Positions 61,501 through 62,886 of a stretch of 64,000 bases of DNA are shown in pieces. A program made the position numbers and the translations under genes. The notes beneath the pieces are model-generated. The model was given only the letters and a program-made list of their open reading frames with translations. It made no database searches and was not told where the DNA came from. Numbering within the stretch: the first letter of the stretch is position 1; every line of letters starts with the position of its first letter. Origin of the DNA: Timema cristinae (lineage: Eukaryota > Arthropoda > Insecta > Phasmatodea > Timematidae); NCBI GenBank assembly GCA_039000515.1, contig JBCFYV010011135.1:9364642-9428641 (forward strand), written 5' to 3'.

Positions 61501-62886
61501 AGTGTGGAGGAAAGAGGACAAGATTAGTTCATGGTGGAGTGCAGAGGAGTGTGGAGGAAAGAGGACAAGATTGGTTCATGGTGGAGTCCAGAGGAGTGTG
61601 GAGGAAAGAGGACAAGATTGGTTCATGGTGGAGTGCAGAGGAGTGTGGAGGAAAGAGGACAGATTGGTTCATGGTGGAGTGCAGAGGAGTGTGGAGGAAA
61701 GAGGACAAGATTGGTTCATGGTGGAGTGCAGAGGAGTGTGGAGGATAGAGGAAATACCGGGTCACCATGGAAGAGGAGGTGGTGGGTGGGAATGATATGT
61801 TGGAAGGCTTATGTTCCAAACAGACCTGGCAACTGGCTGGAAACTGTTGATGATGATCATGATGATGATGATGAGTATGATGATTATGATTATGATTATG
61901 ATGAGCAGTGGGAACAAAGACTTGATGTCAGGCTCATCTAATCTGGCCTACCGATATCAAGAAGGTCGGGGTTTGAATCTTGGCCTGGACTATTGTAATG
62001 ATGGTTTGTGTATCCTAAATGGTTTTCTACTCTCACTCCATACAAATGTGACTACATTTTCTCTACTTCTTTCGTGTAGATTTGTAAATAGATCAGATGG
62101 TTAGTAAGATGTGGTGCACACAAACATTGGAATAATATATATGAAATAAAATGCATTTAGCAAAATATAACATAAAATAAATAAAATGATAGAATTGTGA
62201 GAAAATAAATAACTAGTAAATGTAAAAACACTAACATATATTTGCATATTTAGATGTGTGTTAGTGTTTTTACTTTTATTTGTGTTTTATTTTTCCACAA
62301 TTATACCATTTTATCTATTTAGTAAATATAAAAATATACATATATTACATGGAAGCCATAATTTACAAATATATTAAAAATATGTATATCAAAAGCCTTT
62401 TTAAAGACTATTAGGACAGTGTTTGAATTAAAATTATAAAAATGGGATCCTCAAATTATTTAAGGATATTCAACATCGAGGATTTAAGTAAAATTGTATT
62501 CGAGAAAAAAAAAACATTTTTTTTATATTTATTTTTTCTAAAATTTTTAATTGGAATTTATTTTAGGTCTTAAATACTGCTTAGTGGTGGTTAAGCCCAA
62601 AAATAATCATAGGAAAAAGTAAGGTATTTGGCGGACCTGATAAAGACCTCCTCCAGCGTGGTAACGGCAACACTCATCTCACAGACTCCAAGTCGCTCCT
62701 TGTTCGTCTCCAGGGAATCGAACAATGCCGGGAACTTGCCAGTCTGATCACAGGGGAGATTGTACCACAGCTCAGAGCCCAGGTCACTCTTGAGAGCCGA
62801 ACCAGGGACCTGTTTCTGGACCAGCCTTGTCACTTTCTGGGTGTGACAGAGATCCTGCTTCATCAGCTTCAAGTGATAGCCTGCAC
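13678..62886 (-). CDS. ABC transporter subfamily A (ABCA), C-terminal half, 13 spliced exons
   Basis: Whole-gene entry; exons are listed separately. ABCA proteins are full transporters (TMD1-NBD1-TMD2-NBD2) that move lipids across membranes using ATP. Thirteen minus-strand exons join without a phase conflict into 921 residues plus stop: NBD1 tail and regulatory segment (about 1-113), first helix of TMD2 (about 140-163), large non-cytosolic loop (about 165-310), remaining TMD2 helices (about 315-550), the ABCA-typical DEDVVKE motif (about 578-584), then NBD2 (about 600-867) and the C-terminal segment. Full members are about 1600-1700 residues, so TMD1 and most of NBD1 lie right of the window or in a misplaced contig. 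Introns run from 439 to 12386 bp and are packed with transposons. No internal stop or frameshift was found, so the gene is probably functional. Which insect ABCA it matches cannot be settled by eye. Confidence 0.93.
14083..14322 (-). mobile_element. SINE family 1 copy
   Basis: On the plus strand it runs from GTGTCTTACTGCGTGTCCAG (tail) through AAAGGGAGAGTGGAAAAGC and ACCACCCTCAGTACATTTAAC to the tRNA-like head ACCATGGACCATGTGTCCAC. It lies in intron 12. Confidence 0.65.
14440..15300. repeat. Dispersed repeat U, two head-to-tail copies
   Basis: Words such as ATGACCCCCTAATCTGAAAA, GGTTTTTGAATTTTCATTTG, and CCCTTAAATTAAGGGTAG occur at about 14475-14830 and again, diverged, at about 15045-15300. 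The same family flanks the hAT element at 42954-43755 and appears near 39410-39560. Its class is unknown. Confidence 0.5.
15300..16020. other. AT-rich intron 12 DNA
   Basis: No exon, TIR or SINE head was recognised. The ORFs here are short and lysine/isoleucine-rich, as expected from base composition. Confidence 0.45.
16021..16180 (+). mobile_element. SINE family 1, variant head
   Basis: The tRNA-like head GGTGGCCGCATGGTCTAGGG includes an A-box; the body AAATGGTTTCCCACTATCCA...CTAAATTCAATC follows. Confidence 0.65.
16185..17260. other. Intron 12 DNA: pyrimidine-rich segment, poly-C and TA tracts
   Basis: The segment at 16500-16700 is rich in C and T (one open frame of 66 codons, no domain). 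There is a C-run near 16999-17013 and a (TA)n run near 17209-17228. No exon was recognised; phase continuity of exons 12 and 13 needs none. Confidence 0.4.
17265..18605 (+). mobile_element. LINE 3' remnant interrupted by a hAT element
   Basis: LINE-like sequence (17265-17517: GAAGTACTTTGTACCCATAG, AGAGACTAGGAGAGTTGAGG) resumes at 18458 (AGAACAAGAAAGAGATGGAA) and ends with AGTGACCTGGCCACAAGC at about 18580. The break is exactly the hAT insertion at 17518-18457. Confidence 0.65.
17518..18457 (+). mobile_element. Internally deleted hAT element with N-terminal transposase remnant
   Basis: Ends are CAGGGGTGGCTCGTCC and GACGAGCCGCCACTG, the hAT type CAGTGGCGGCTCGTC. The flanks GTGGAAGG (17510-17517) and GCGGAAGG (18458-18465) match at 7 of 8 bases. 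At 18083-18196 the plus strand reads [15 protein letters not shown], a stop, then [11 protein letters not shown], recognisable as the N-terminal part of a hAT transposase (LGRPxPEL) with an in-frame stop. Confidence 0.82.
18700..18919 (-). CDS. ABCA exon 12: NBD2 end
   Basis: A 220-bp exon with acceptor TTTAATAG and donor AAG/GTAAGA. It starts with the Ser codon's last base and reads [19 protein letters not shown], the ABCA continuation of the H-loop ([11 protein letters not shown]). It then gives [19 protein letters not shown], the end of the nucleotide-binding fold. The intron on its 5' side is 12386 bp long. Confidence 0.95.
19314..19352. repeat. (TA)n microsatellite
   Basis: A run of alternating T and A with a single G interruption, inside intron 11. 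Confidence 0.9.
19360..19900. other. AT-rich intron 11 DNA
   Basis: Nothing recognised apart from short (TTA)n tracts near 19879-19897 next to the SINE tail. Confidence 0.45.
19901..20158 (-). mobile_element. tRNA-derived SINE (family 2)
   Basis: Head on the minus strand: GGTGACCTGGTGGTCTAGGG, B-box in GGGGTTCAATCCTCGG. The tail reaches GTAGTAAGACGC and a TTA-rich tract. It is very close to 6391-6653. Confidence 0.82.
20684..21546. mobile_element. PIF/Harbinger-like MITE
   Basis: Long imperfect inverted ends start AGGCCCAGACACAGACTC and, on the other strand, AGGCCCATACACAGACTC; both continue with a GTATCCGTAGGTC-like word. TTA is duplicated on both sides (20681-20683, 21547-21549). The equivalent site in hAT copy A is an intact TTCTTACTACCC, the empty site. 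No transposase is visible. Confidence 0.88.
22349..23870 (+). repeat. 5' LTR of the gypsy element
   Basis: TG...CA ends. It contains an internal 105-bp-period duplication (units starting near 23307 and 23412, both with GCGCCTCAGTAT). It differs from the 3' LTR at only a handful of positions (one-base indels near 22526 and 23200, substitutions near 22632 and 22652). Confidence 0.95.
23943..24176 (+). pseudogene. gag, N-terminal part
   Basis: The frame opens at ATG 23943 and reads [20 protein letters not shown] followed by [13 protein letters not shown]. This is a SAP-like helix-turn-helix start (LxxEL...LR-x-LL) seen at the N-terminus of several arthropod gypsy gag proteins. It ends at TAG 24174-24176 after SVSQAP. 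The main gag frame is open from just upstream of this stop in another phase, so the two parts are separated by a frameshift. Confidence 0.65.
24180..25030 (+). CDS. gag, main part with CCHC zinc knuckle
   Basis: Retrotransposon capsid and nucleocapsid region. An alpha-helical capsid-like stretch ([40 protein letters not shown]) is followed by a linker and the knuckle [14 protein letters not shown] (C-x2-C-x4-H-x4-C) that binds RNA. It ends at TAA 25028-25030 two codons after a GGGAAAC heptamer, where translation can slip into the protease frame. No clear ATG opens this frame; it is entered from the upstream gag segment. Confidence 0.85.
25018..25061 (+). promoter_or_regulatory. -1 ribosomal frameshift signal between gag and pol
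   Basis: The slippery heptamer G GGA AAC (25018-25024) lies in the gag frame. After a 6-nt spacer that contains the gag stop comes a perfect 7-bp stem, CGCGCAG (25031-25037) with CTGCGCG (25055-25061), around a 17-nt loop. A -1 slip leads directly into the open protease frame (GKLVTRSV). All three parts expected of such a signal are present. Confidence 0.85.
25020..25698 (+). pseudogene. pol: aspartic protease region
   Basis: In the -1 frame after gag. The protease active site reads [13 protein letters not shown] (D-S-G), then [12 protein letters not shown] and a hydrophobic [12 protein letters not shown] motif (the ILGxDFL flap/C-terminal motif). The frame carries on to the start of the RT region (VRSGPYSC) and goes out of register at a 14-C run (25632-25645); the RT frame starts right after it. 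Confidence 0.88.
25646..26780 (+). pseudogene. pol: reverse transcriptase and RNase H
   Basis: The RT begins [20 protein letters not shown] and has [31 protein letters not shown] (first Asp), [18 protein letters not shown] and [11 protein letters not shown], where YLDD replaces the more usual YxDD with V or I. RNase H follows with [17 protein letters not shown] and [15 protein letters not shown]. An in-frame TAG (26778-26780) interrupts the RNase H end, and the same frame stays open beyond it. Confidence 0.93.
26781..27866 (+). pseudogene. pol: integrase
   Basis: The segment continues the frame after the TAG. It has the zinc-binding HHCC motif ([10 protein letters not shown] ... CIDCQKAK) and the catalytic core Asp-Asp-Glu in VDYIGP, SDNGPCF and NQVERFNRN. 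It ends at a TAG (27864-27866) caused by a shift of frame shortly before; the C-terminal part lies in another phase. Confidence 0.92.
27867..28138 (+). pseudogene. pol: integrase C-terminal, GPY/F-like
   Basis: The frame reads [25 protein letters not shown] and [11 protein letters not shown], a GPY/F-like C-terminal DNA-binding module, and ends [10 protein letters not shown] with TAA at 28136-28138. It is out of frame with the preceding integrase segment. Confidence 0.85.
28139..28947 (+). other. Gypsy 3' untranslated region and polypurine tract
   Basis: About 0.8 kb without a long conserved ORF. It has short direct repeats of TTTAGGTTAAG near 28210-28240 and ends in AGGGGGCGAGA, the presumed primer for plus-strand DNA synthesis, just before the 3' LTR. 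Confidence 0.7.
28948..30471 (+). repeat. 3' LTR of the gypsy element
   Basis: Starts TGTAACG, ends ACCACA, followed by the AGGG duplication. Near-identity with the 5' LTR indicates a young insertion. Its (TA)n and AT-rich 3' part carries candidate polyadenylation words. Confidence 0.95.
30818..31315. repeat. 37-bp minisatellite that repeats the exon 11 splice donor
   Basis: Thirteen units of 37 bp (one of 36) follow exon 11. On the gene strand each reads TTTTTCTCACAGGTCAGAAC, then ATGTTCATGTAGTTACA. The authentic exon 11 donor CTCACAG/GTCAGA (31306/31305) is the first member. The later GT positions recur near 31268, 31231, 31194, 31158, 31121, 31084, 31047, 31010, 30973, 30936, 30899, 30862 and 30825. 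The unit at 31084 has TAG in place of CAG. There are no unique spacers between units. Confidence 0.95.
31306..31516 (-). CDS. ABCA exon 11: NBD2 signature, Walker B, H-loop His
   Basis: A 211-bp exon with acceptor TTAACAG and donor CTCACAG/GTCAGA. It holds the ABC signature [16 protein letters not shown], the Walker B strand with catalytic Glu ([13 protein letters not shown], including the D-loop), and ends LTSH at the H-loop His. The codon after His is split by the intron and completes as Ser in exon 12. The last bases of the exon and the donor are the seed of the 37-bp array that follows (30818-31315). Confidence 0.96.
31803..31850. repeat. (AAT)n microsatellite
   Basis: About 16 uninterrupted AAT units in intron 10, 100 bp from exon 10. 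Flanked by two copies of GATTTCAGTGGATTGGGTGA (near 31710 and 31770). Confidence 0.92.
31956..32103 (-). CDS. ABCA exon 10: NBD2 Q-loop
   Basis: A 148-bp exon with acceptor TTTCCAG and strong donor TTAG/GTAAGT. It encodes [20 protein letters not shown], the Q-loop region (GYCPQ-x-D-x-L), whose Gln couples ATP binding to the membrane domain. The helical-subdomain start [11 protein letters not shown] follows. Intron 10, only 439 bp, is the shortest in the gene. Confidence 0.95.
32398..32575 (+). mobile_element. hAT-type MITE fragment (GAATCC family)
   Basis: Starts AAAGTTGGATCGAATCCACA and contains CAAATCCGAATCTTCAATTT and AACATCCTTTCTTATAATC, words shared with the complete copy at 48451-48819. 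The right end is missing. Confidence 0.6.
32797..32824. repeat. (TA)n microsatellite
   Basis: About 13 TA units in intron 9. Confidence 0.9.
32922..33163 (-). mobile_element. SINE family 1, well preserved
   Basis: On the minus strand the head is ACCCGCCTCGGTGGCATAGT (A-box), the B-box is in AAGGTTCGAATCTTGG, the body GAACTGGGGGTGGTTTTTCC, and the tail ends ACGGGTAGTAAGACGCGGT before a TAA-rich tract. It is the best match to 46408-46650. Confidence 0.85.
33180..34240. other. AT-rich intron 9 DNA
   Basis: No exon, TIR or SINE head recognised. Confidence 0.4.
34250..34531 (+). pseudogene. DDE_3/IS630-type endonuclease gene, 5' exon remnant
   Basis: The plus strand reads [20 protein letters not shown] in one frame and then, one frame on, [20 protein letters not shown] followed by SVRR up to a good donor AGACG/GTGAGT (34531). 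The second part resembles the N-terminal helix-turn-helix of arthropod DDE endonuclease-like proteins (PL...ATGIS..TVRR). The two halves are separated by a frameshift near 34445. Together with exons at 35981 and 36489 it suggests a transposon-derived spliced gene lying antisense in the ABCA intron. Confidence 0.5.
35275..35977 (+). mobile_element. Mos1-like mariner, 3'-truncated
   Basis: A mariner-style end ACGAGGGGGGGACCCAAAAG lies at about 35274. The transposase opens at ATG 35469: [20 protein letters not shown], then [20 protein letters not shown] (helix-turn-helix region), [17 protein letters not shown], and the first catalytic Asp in [14 protein letters not shown]. The reading frame loses similarity right after KQGSSQ; the second and third catalytic Asp are absent. 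The middle (about 35700-35760) is also disturbed. The frame continues to a stop at 36176 only because it runs out of phase through the downstream DDE_3 exon. Confidence 0.85.
35981..36144 (+). pseudogene. DDE_3-type endonuclease gene, catalytic-Glu exon
   Basis: In a frame different from the mariner ORF, the sequence reads [20 protein letters not shown], then [20 protein letters not shown]. This matches the conserved LPPYHC-x-x-N-x-x-E-L-x-x-AQ-x-K block carrying the third catalytic residue (Glu) of DDE_3/IS630-like transposases found in many arthropods, and the segment that follows it. The donor GAGAG/GTACTG at 36144/36145 splits a codon that completes with C of the next exon. Upstream catalytic residues are missing; the mariner fragment joins at about 35978. 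Confidence 0.75.
36447..36481. repeat. (TA)n(TG)n microsatellite
   Basis: About 12 TA units followed by TGTGTGTG, directly forming the polypyrimidine-poor approach to the acceptor at 36488. Confidence 0.85.
36489..36666 (+). pseudogene. DDE_3-type endonuclease gene, terminal exon
   Basis: The acceptor TGTGTTTTAG is followed by [20 protein letters not shown], then [20 protein letters not shown] and an acidic end (DDEEEVLVT, stop at 36664-36666). The H-x-EK-L...D-x-x-RE pattern with an acidic Ser/Asp tail is the usual C-terminus of these endonuclease-like proteins. The phase agrees with 35981-36144. The intron between (344 bp) contains a (TA)n and (TG)n run. Confidence 0.7.
37054..38400 (+). 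repeat. Dispersed repeat R, copy 1, with inverted ends
   Basis: The left part (GACTGGACTATGGTAGCAGG at 37081) is repeated in inverse near 38280-38297, a TIR-like feature of about 40 bp. The interior (about 37480-37850) is shared with 56760-57290 and translates in pieces such as [16 protein letters not shown], reminiscent of the C-terminal RT-linker of Penelope-like elements. A SINE family 2 fragment is inserted at 37968-38096. The 101-codon ORF at 37054-37359 has no recognised domain. Confidence 0.5.
37968..38096 (-). mobile_element. SINE family 2 fragment (head missing)
   Basis: Only the tail half is present: CACCGCTTCCTACTACTCG to GGAATCTGAACCACGTTGGAGG. The tRNA-like head seen in the two complete copies is absent. 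Confidence 0.75.
38395..38613 (+). mobile_element. hAT-type MITE fragment (GAATCC family)
   Basis: Contains AAGTGTTAAATTACTATTCC, GGGGCCTGGTTGTTCAACTA and AAAACAAATTTCACTTGAAA, shared with 48451-48819. It ends near GGGTCCCATTCCTAA. Confidence 0.6.
38640..39620. other. Intron 9 DNA with pieces of repeat U and a SINE remnant
   Basis: The segment 39400-39600 (AGGTTTCAGCTCTATGGCGA, CACTTTTTCTGGTCCAGCGG) matches repeat U in antisense. The segment 39000-39080 resembles a worn SINE tail. No exon was recognised. Confidence 0.4.
39626..39880. mobile_element. Small TIR-bearing MITE
   Basis: Left GAAGAACAGGAAAGAGGAATAG and right CTATTCCTCTTTTTTGTACCTTCTT are inverted. The interior (CCTAGGTTTCATTCTATC) is shared with 49150-49385. 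It ends only 60 bp from ABCA exon 9. Confidence 0.6.
39942..40183 (-). CDS. ABCA exon 9: NBD2 Walker A
   Basis: A 242-bp exon with acceptor TATTCCAG. It reads [20 protein letters not shown], then the Walker A P-loop [18 protein letters not shown], which binds ATP phosphate through its Lys-Thr pair. The donor AAG/GTCTGA is weak but is the only one before the stop TGA overlapping it, and it leaves phase 0 as exon 10 requires. Confidence 0.95.
40208..40428 (-). mobile_element. SINE family 1 copy (degraded)
   Basis: Tail CGCGTCTTAGTAATGGTTCAGG, body TAGTGGAAAACCATTTAGG and CAGTTCACCTAAAGGGGATT. It starts 25 bp upstream of exon 9's acceptor, within intron 8. Confidence 0.6.
40434..40635 (+). mobile_element. 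hAT-type MITE, deleted copy (GAATCC family)
   Basis: Begins TTAGAATTGGCTCAAATCC, has repeated GAATCT words and AACATTCTTTCTTATAATC, and jumps to the right end GGATTTGAGGTC. Confidence 0.6.
40640..41930. other. AT-rich intron 8 DNA with TA microsatellite
   Basis: A (TA)n run lies at about 41587-41623. Nothing else was recognised; no extra exon is needed between exons 8 and 9. Confidence 0.5.
41930..42830. other. Intron 8 DNA including a GC-rich island
   Basis: The segment 42400-42620 is clearly more GC-rich (CTCGAGCAGCAGCCCCGACTG, CGTGGCCCCGTGATCTCC) than its surroundings but has no open frame or splice sites I can support. The segment 42040-42090 carries GCTATTATAGCATCTTCCTC, a word often seen at retroelement ends. 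Confidence 0.35.
42835..43950. repeat. Dispersed repeat U, copy split by a hAT element
   Basis: Sequence up to 42953 and from 43756 matches repeat U (CCCTTAAATTTAGGGTTGGA; GTTTTAGCCCAATGGGCAAA). The hAT insertion at 42954-43755 lies between. Confidence 0.6.
42954..43755 (+). mobile_element. Internally deleted hAT element with C-terminal transposase exon
   Basis: Ends CAGTGGCGGCTCATG and AGCTGCCACTG; a perfect 8-bp duplication CTTATGAA (42946-42953, 43756-43763). Same family as 17518-18457. Near its 3' end the plus strand has an acceptor TTATTTTAG and a 36-codon exon, 43447-43557, reading [20 protein letters not shown] and ending QEE-stop. This is the hAT C-terminal dimerisation motif (ERLNALALLSIE). 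Confidence 0.9.
43960..44640. other. AT-rich intron 8 DNA
   Basis: The segment 44220-44325 carries GATTCGATTCAAGATTGAA-type words, a possible worn hAT-MITE edge. Otherwise nothing was recognised. Confidence 0.4.
44646..45330 (+). mobile_element. LINE 3' end, best-preserved RT C-terminus
   Basis: The plus strand is open at 44673-45035 and reads [20 protein letters not shown], then [20 protein letters not shown] and [15 protein letters not shown]. This is the C-terminal segment typical of non-LTR retrotransposon reverse transcriptases. GATGATGATG repeats near 45315 form the tail. The word GAGGAGCATG...TTAGCTGTCACGAGGA is locally duplicated (44940-45020). It is antisense to the ABCA gene. Confidence 0.75.
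45640..46029 (-). mobile_element. hAT-type MITE abutting the exon 8 donor
   Basis: The family words AATATTGCTTATTGGTGATTC, AAGAATGTTAACATTTAGTT and AGATTCAGATTCAATATTGG are present. The right end stops at GTAAAATAGTGG (46022-46034), where the complete copy would continue with ATTCGACCTAACTCTA. The ABCA exon 8 donor follows directly at 46039. Confidence 0.7.
46040..46309 (-). CDS. ABCA exon 8: last TMD2 helix and DEDVVKE linker
   Basis: A 270-bp exon with acceptor ATTTTAG and donor CATG/GTAAGA. It encodes the last helix of TMD2 ([19 protein letters not shown]) and a basic cytosolic linker. The linker contains [11 protein letters not shown], corresponding to the ABCA signature DEDVxxERxRV upstream of NBD2. 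Transposon-derived sequence reaches to within about ten bases of the donor. Confidence 0.94.
46408..46650 (+). mobile_element. SINE family 1, well preserved
   Basis: Head CCGCCTCAGTGGCGTAGTTGG (A-box TGGCGTAGTTGG), B-box AAGGTTTGAATCTTAG, body GAACTGGGGGTGGTTTTTCC, tail ATGGGTAGTAAGACGCGGT. It lies in intron 7 on the strand opposite the gene. Confidence 0.85.
46660..47460. other. Intron 7 DNA, nothing recognised
   Basis: The segment 47195-47285 has two diverged copies of ATCATTTCACTGACAGAGGAT-like text. No repeat termini or ORF are supported. Confidence 0.45.
47471..47668 (-). CDS. ABCA exon 7: TMD2 helix and [10 protein letters not shown] motif
   Basis: A 198-bp exon with acceptor CCCCAG and a consensus donor TGCA/GTAAGT. 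It carries a helix ([13 protein letters not shown]) and [15 protein letters not shown], the ABCA 'PHhxLxxGL' motif, then a cysteine-bearing loop ending at FHLCCS. Reading past the donor is open for another 73 bases but unlike ABCA, so that extension is intronic. Confidence 0.92.
47672..48450. other. Intron 6 DNA, nothing recognised
   Basis: Short ORFs only. Poly-G run at 48112-48117. No TIR or SINE head. Confidence 0.45.
48451..48819 (+). mobile_element. hAT-type MITE, complete copy (GAATCC family)
   Basis: Ends TAGAGTTGGACC and GGTCCATCTCTA; flanks ATATTAAT (48443-48450) and ACATTAAT (48820-48827) match at 7 of 8. The ends are close to those of the larger hAT elements 2299-3946 and 20180-30634, so this is a shorter relative. 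The right end is 30 bp from the donor of exon 6. Confidence 0.85.
48850..48975 (-). CDS. ABCA exon 6: TMD2 helix, [11 protein letters not shown]
   Basis: A 126-bp exon with acceptor TTCTAG and donor ATTG/GTAAGA. It encodes [20 protein letters not shown], the conserved LYG-x-x-x-hP-hY motif of ABCA TMD2, followed by a short loop and the start of another helix. It begins with two bases of a split Ser codon and ends with the first base of a split Gly codon. Confidence 0.92.
49080..49390. mobile_element. Relative of the MITE at 39626-39880
   Basis: Shares CCTAGGTCGGGAG versus CCTAGGTTTCATTCTATC context, TTCACACTCCTCCTTGATGAG and the end CTTTTTTGTACCTTCTTTC. Confidence 0.5.
49496..50121 (+). mobile_element. 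pogo/Tigger-type element with transposase remnant
   Basis: Inverted ends TATAGTGGAACCTGACTAAT and, on the other strand, TATAGTCAAGCCTGGATAAT (TA target). A plus-strand remnant near 49971-50043 reads [20 protein letters not shown], the N-terminal CENP-B/pogo helix-turn-helix, ending in a stop. A GT-rich simple repeat (49840-49950) has expanded inside. Confidence 0.8.
49840..49950. repeat. GT-rich simple repeat
   Basis: (GT)n with GCGTGCGTGC interruptions, inside the pogo element. Confidence 0.85.
50130..50235 (+). mobile_element. SINE-like fragment
   Basis: TGGTTAGAGCATTGGTGTAC (A-box-like) followed by GCCCAGGTGTCATTTTTCAA, shared with 52800-52890 and with 53385-53470 in inverse. Confidence 0.5.
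50324..50603 (-). CDS. ABCA exon 5: TMD2 helices
   Basis: A 280-bp exon with acceptor CAACAG. It encodes a helix ([19 protein letters not shown]), the ABCA motif [19 protein letters not shown], and the start of the next helices ([16 protein letters not shown]). The only phase-correct donor before the stop at 50319 is TTGA/GTTAGG, a weaker site. It leaves one base (A) that makes Ser with exon 6. The last ten residues are therefore less certain than the rest. Confidence 0.87.
50604..51280. other. AT-rich intron 4 DNA
   Basis: Nothing recognised; one Lys-rich 60-codon ORF at 50741-50923 without a domain. Confidence 0.45.
51288..52200 (+). mobile_element. LINE 3' end with a SINE inserted
   Basis: LINE text GGAGTAATGGAGTAGAGCT is split by a SINE (51326-51582) and resumes GAGAAATGTATGTGGCATAA. 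The RT C-terminus is readable in the frame 51788-52012 ([38 protein letters not shown]). It ends ACTGACCCGGCCACGGGCTG. A poly-G run lies at 51648-51659. Confidence 0.75.
51326..51582 (-). mobile_element. tRNA-derived SINE (family 4) with target duplication
   Basis: The minus-strand head is GCCAGGCCTGTGGTCTAGAC with B-box GGCTCGATTCTCGG. It is flanked by a perfect 11-bp duplication GGAGTAGAGCT (51315-51325, 51583-51593) in the LINE, which shows true insertion. Confidence 0.85.
52200..53690. other. Intron 4 DNA with a palindromic SINE-tail pair
   Basis: At 52797-52890 TTTCTGAAAATTGAAAAATG is followed, around a centre with AATCGAACCCGAATCGATTC, by its near-perfect inverse ending TTTTTCAATTTTCAGAAA. 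A worn SINE lies at 53385-53475. No exon recognised. Confidence 0.5.
53700..53905 (-). mobile_element. tRNA-derived SINE (family 3)
   Basis: Minus-strand head CCTTAGCTCGGTCAGTAGAA and B-box GGGTTGGATTCTTGGCATGA, body TTTATCATTGGTGAAATGTG. Related to 1563-1795. It ends 21 bp from exon 4's donor. Confidence 0.7.
53927..54388 (-). CDS. ABCA exon 4: TMD2 first helix and large loop
   Basis: A 462-bp (154-codon) exon in phase 0 at both ends; acceptor ATTTAG, donor CAG/GTGAGA. It starts with the rest of the first TMD2 helix ([14 protein letters not shown]) and continues through the large hydrophilic loop that ABCA proteins expose outside the cytosol or in the lumen. It ends with the conserved stretch [19 protein letters not shown] and NHPLPD, which in relatives precedes the next helices. 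This is the largest exon in the window. Confidence 0.95.
54395..55210. other. Intron 3 DNA with a SINE remnant
   Basis: The segment 54500-54620 (GAGAATCAAACTCGGAATCT, AATGCTCTACCTCTGAGTTA) is a worn minus-strand tRNA-like head. The rest is pyrimidine-rich with a 91-codon ORF (54965-55240) lacking a recognised domain. Confidence 0.4.
55222..55430 (+). mobile_element. SINE family 1 copy
   Basis: GACTAGACTGCCAGAGACGG, GGTTTTCCCTAAATTGTTTTCC, then CAATTAAACCTTTCTAATAC and a tail AGGTAGTAGGA. Confidence 0.65.
55438..55517. repeat. (AAT)n microsatellite
   Basis: About 25 AAT units directly after the SINE tail, which probably seeded it. An antisense ORF shows it as poly-Leu and is an artefact. Confidence 0.95.
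55520..56330. other. AT-rich intron 3 DNA
   Basis: No gene or repeat boundary recognised. Confidence 0.4.
56335..56670 (-). pseudogene. Fragment of a CXC (Tesmin/TSO1-like) domain ORF
   Basis: The minus strand reads [40 protein letters not shown], then [16 protein letters not shown]. After a TGA stop it resumes [10 protein letters not shown] in the same frame. The LPxTSAA-x-x-HS-x-RV-x-x-Q...GW and C-x-x-x-C patterns occur in multicopy arthropod proteins ending in a cysteine-rich CXC repeat, usually linked to mobile DNA. In this copy key cysteines are lost and a stop interrupts the Cys region. It lies in ABCA intron 3 on the same strand, without splice sites tying it to the gene. Confidence 0.55.
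56700..57600 (+). repeat. Dispersed repeat R, copy 2
   Basis: Shares AACACAGGCTATAATATCC, TTCAAACGTCCCCCTAATCT and CAACAAACATATAGTCCAGA with 37480-37860. Its right end has GCTGCCATAGTCCAGTCTC as in copy 1. It lacks the SINE insertion and has a longer middle (57150-57260). Confidence 0.6.
57605..59170. other. Intron 3 DNA, several short ORFs, no recognised gene
   Basis: The segment 58040-58500 is open on both strands for 60-97 codons (for example 58079-58372 plus) and may be a decayed repeat; no domain could be named. The segment 57600-57700 is CA-rich. Confidence 0.4.
59176..59282 (-). CDS. ABCA exon 3: entry into TMD2
   Basis: A 107-bp exon with acceptor TTGCTAG and a strong donor ATG/GTAAGA. 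It reads [13 protein letters not shown] followed by RNWPFLLFM. The QQ-x-RA-hydrophobic-KK-hydrophobic...RN pattern is the typical ABCA run into the first helix of the second membrane domain. The exon ends in phase 0. Confidence 0.9.
59738..60160 (+). mobile_element. hAT-type MITE copy (GAATCC family)
   Basis: Starts TTGGAGTTGGGTTCAATCC, continues ACAAATCCGAATCTTAAATC, and ends ATTTTAGATCCCATCCGTA. Flanking duplication not clear. Confidence 0.65.
60224..60615 (-). mobile_element. hAT-type MITE, complete copy (GAATCC family)
   Basis: Ends TAAGGATGGACC and GACCTAACTCTA; a perfect 8-bp duplication ATGAAAAG (60216-60223, 60616-60623). Confidence 0.88.
60624..60800 (+). mobile_element. LINE 3' tail fragment
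   Basis: AGAGAGACCAAGAAAGAGTT ... ACTAAACTGACCAGCCACAC, the same tail as at 52140-52190. It stops about 45 bp short of the exon 2 donor. Confidence 0.65.
60845..60930 (-). CDS. ABCA exon 2: linker between NBD1 and TMD2
   Basis: An 86-bp exon with acceptor TTCCAG and donor AAAG/GTTTTT. It completes the Arg codon split at the end of exon 1 and reads [16 protein letters not shown] in frame. It encodes a charged, poorly conserved cytosolic linker. It was found by phase continuity rather than by similarity, and both junctions fit exactly. Confidence 0.8.
60999..61190 (-). mobile_element. SINE family 1 copy (degraded)
   Basis: Tail GCGTCTCAGTGTCCATTTG, body AGAGAGTCGGAAACAATTTAGG and ACCACCTTTAGTACACTC. 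Confidence 0.6.
61204..61765. repeat. Minisatellite with 44- and 47-bp unit types
   Basis: About twelve units. The left half uses a 44-bp form (GTGTGGAGGAGAGAGAATACT, GGGTCATGGTGGAGTGCAGAGGA). The right half uses a 47-bp form in which AAAGAGGACAAGATTGGTTC replaces the middle. Two units are shortened. Several frames stay open across it by chance. It lies in intron 1. Confidence 0.92.
61766..61905 (+). mobile_element. LINE tail with (GAT)n microsatellite
   Basis: AGACCTGGCAACTGGCTGG and AAACTGTTGATGATGATCATG are the LINE 3' end; the tail has grown into GATGATGATGAT and TATGATTATGAT repeats. Confidence 0.7.
61935..62112 (+). mobile_element. SINE family 1 copy
   Basis: AAGGTCGGGGTTTGAATCTT (B-box), CCTAAATGGTTTTCTACTCT, tail GATGGTTAGTAAGATGTGGTG. 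Confidence 0.65.
62180..62325. repeat. Long imperfect hairpin
   Basis: The left arm ATAAAATGATAGAATTGTGA ... GTAAAAACACTAACA pairs with GTGTTAGTGTTTTTAC ... CCACAATTATACCATTTTAT around a short centre near 62245. Related single-arm text occurs near 41960-42040. Confidence 0.7.
62437..62620 (-). mobile_element. hAT-type MITE fragment next to exon 1 donor
   Basis: GGGATCCTCAAATTATTTAAGG and TTTTAGGTCTTAAATACTGC with GTGGTTAAGCCCAAAAATAA match the GAATCC family (compare 60230-60370). It stops about 20 bp from the exon 1 donor. Confidence 0.65.
62637..62886 (-). CDS. ABCA exon 1 of those visible: end of NBD1 and regulatory segment
   Basis: The acceptor is TTTTCAG and the donor is ATCAG/GTCCGC, a weak but phase-correct site. 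The exon starts with two bases completing a Gly codon and reads [12 protein letters not shown], matching the ABCA segment after NBD1 (G-x-GYH). It closes with [10 protein letters not shown], the conserved TTLEEVF motif. It needs an upstream exon ending in phase 1 with G; none is visible between 62887 and 64000. Confidence 0.92.
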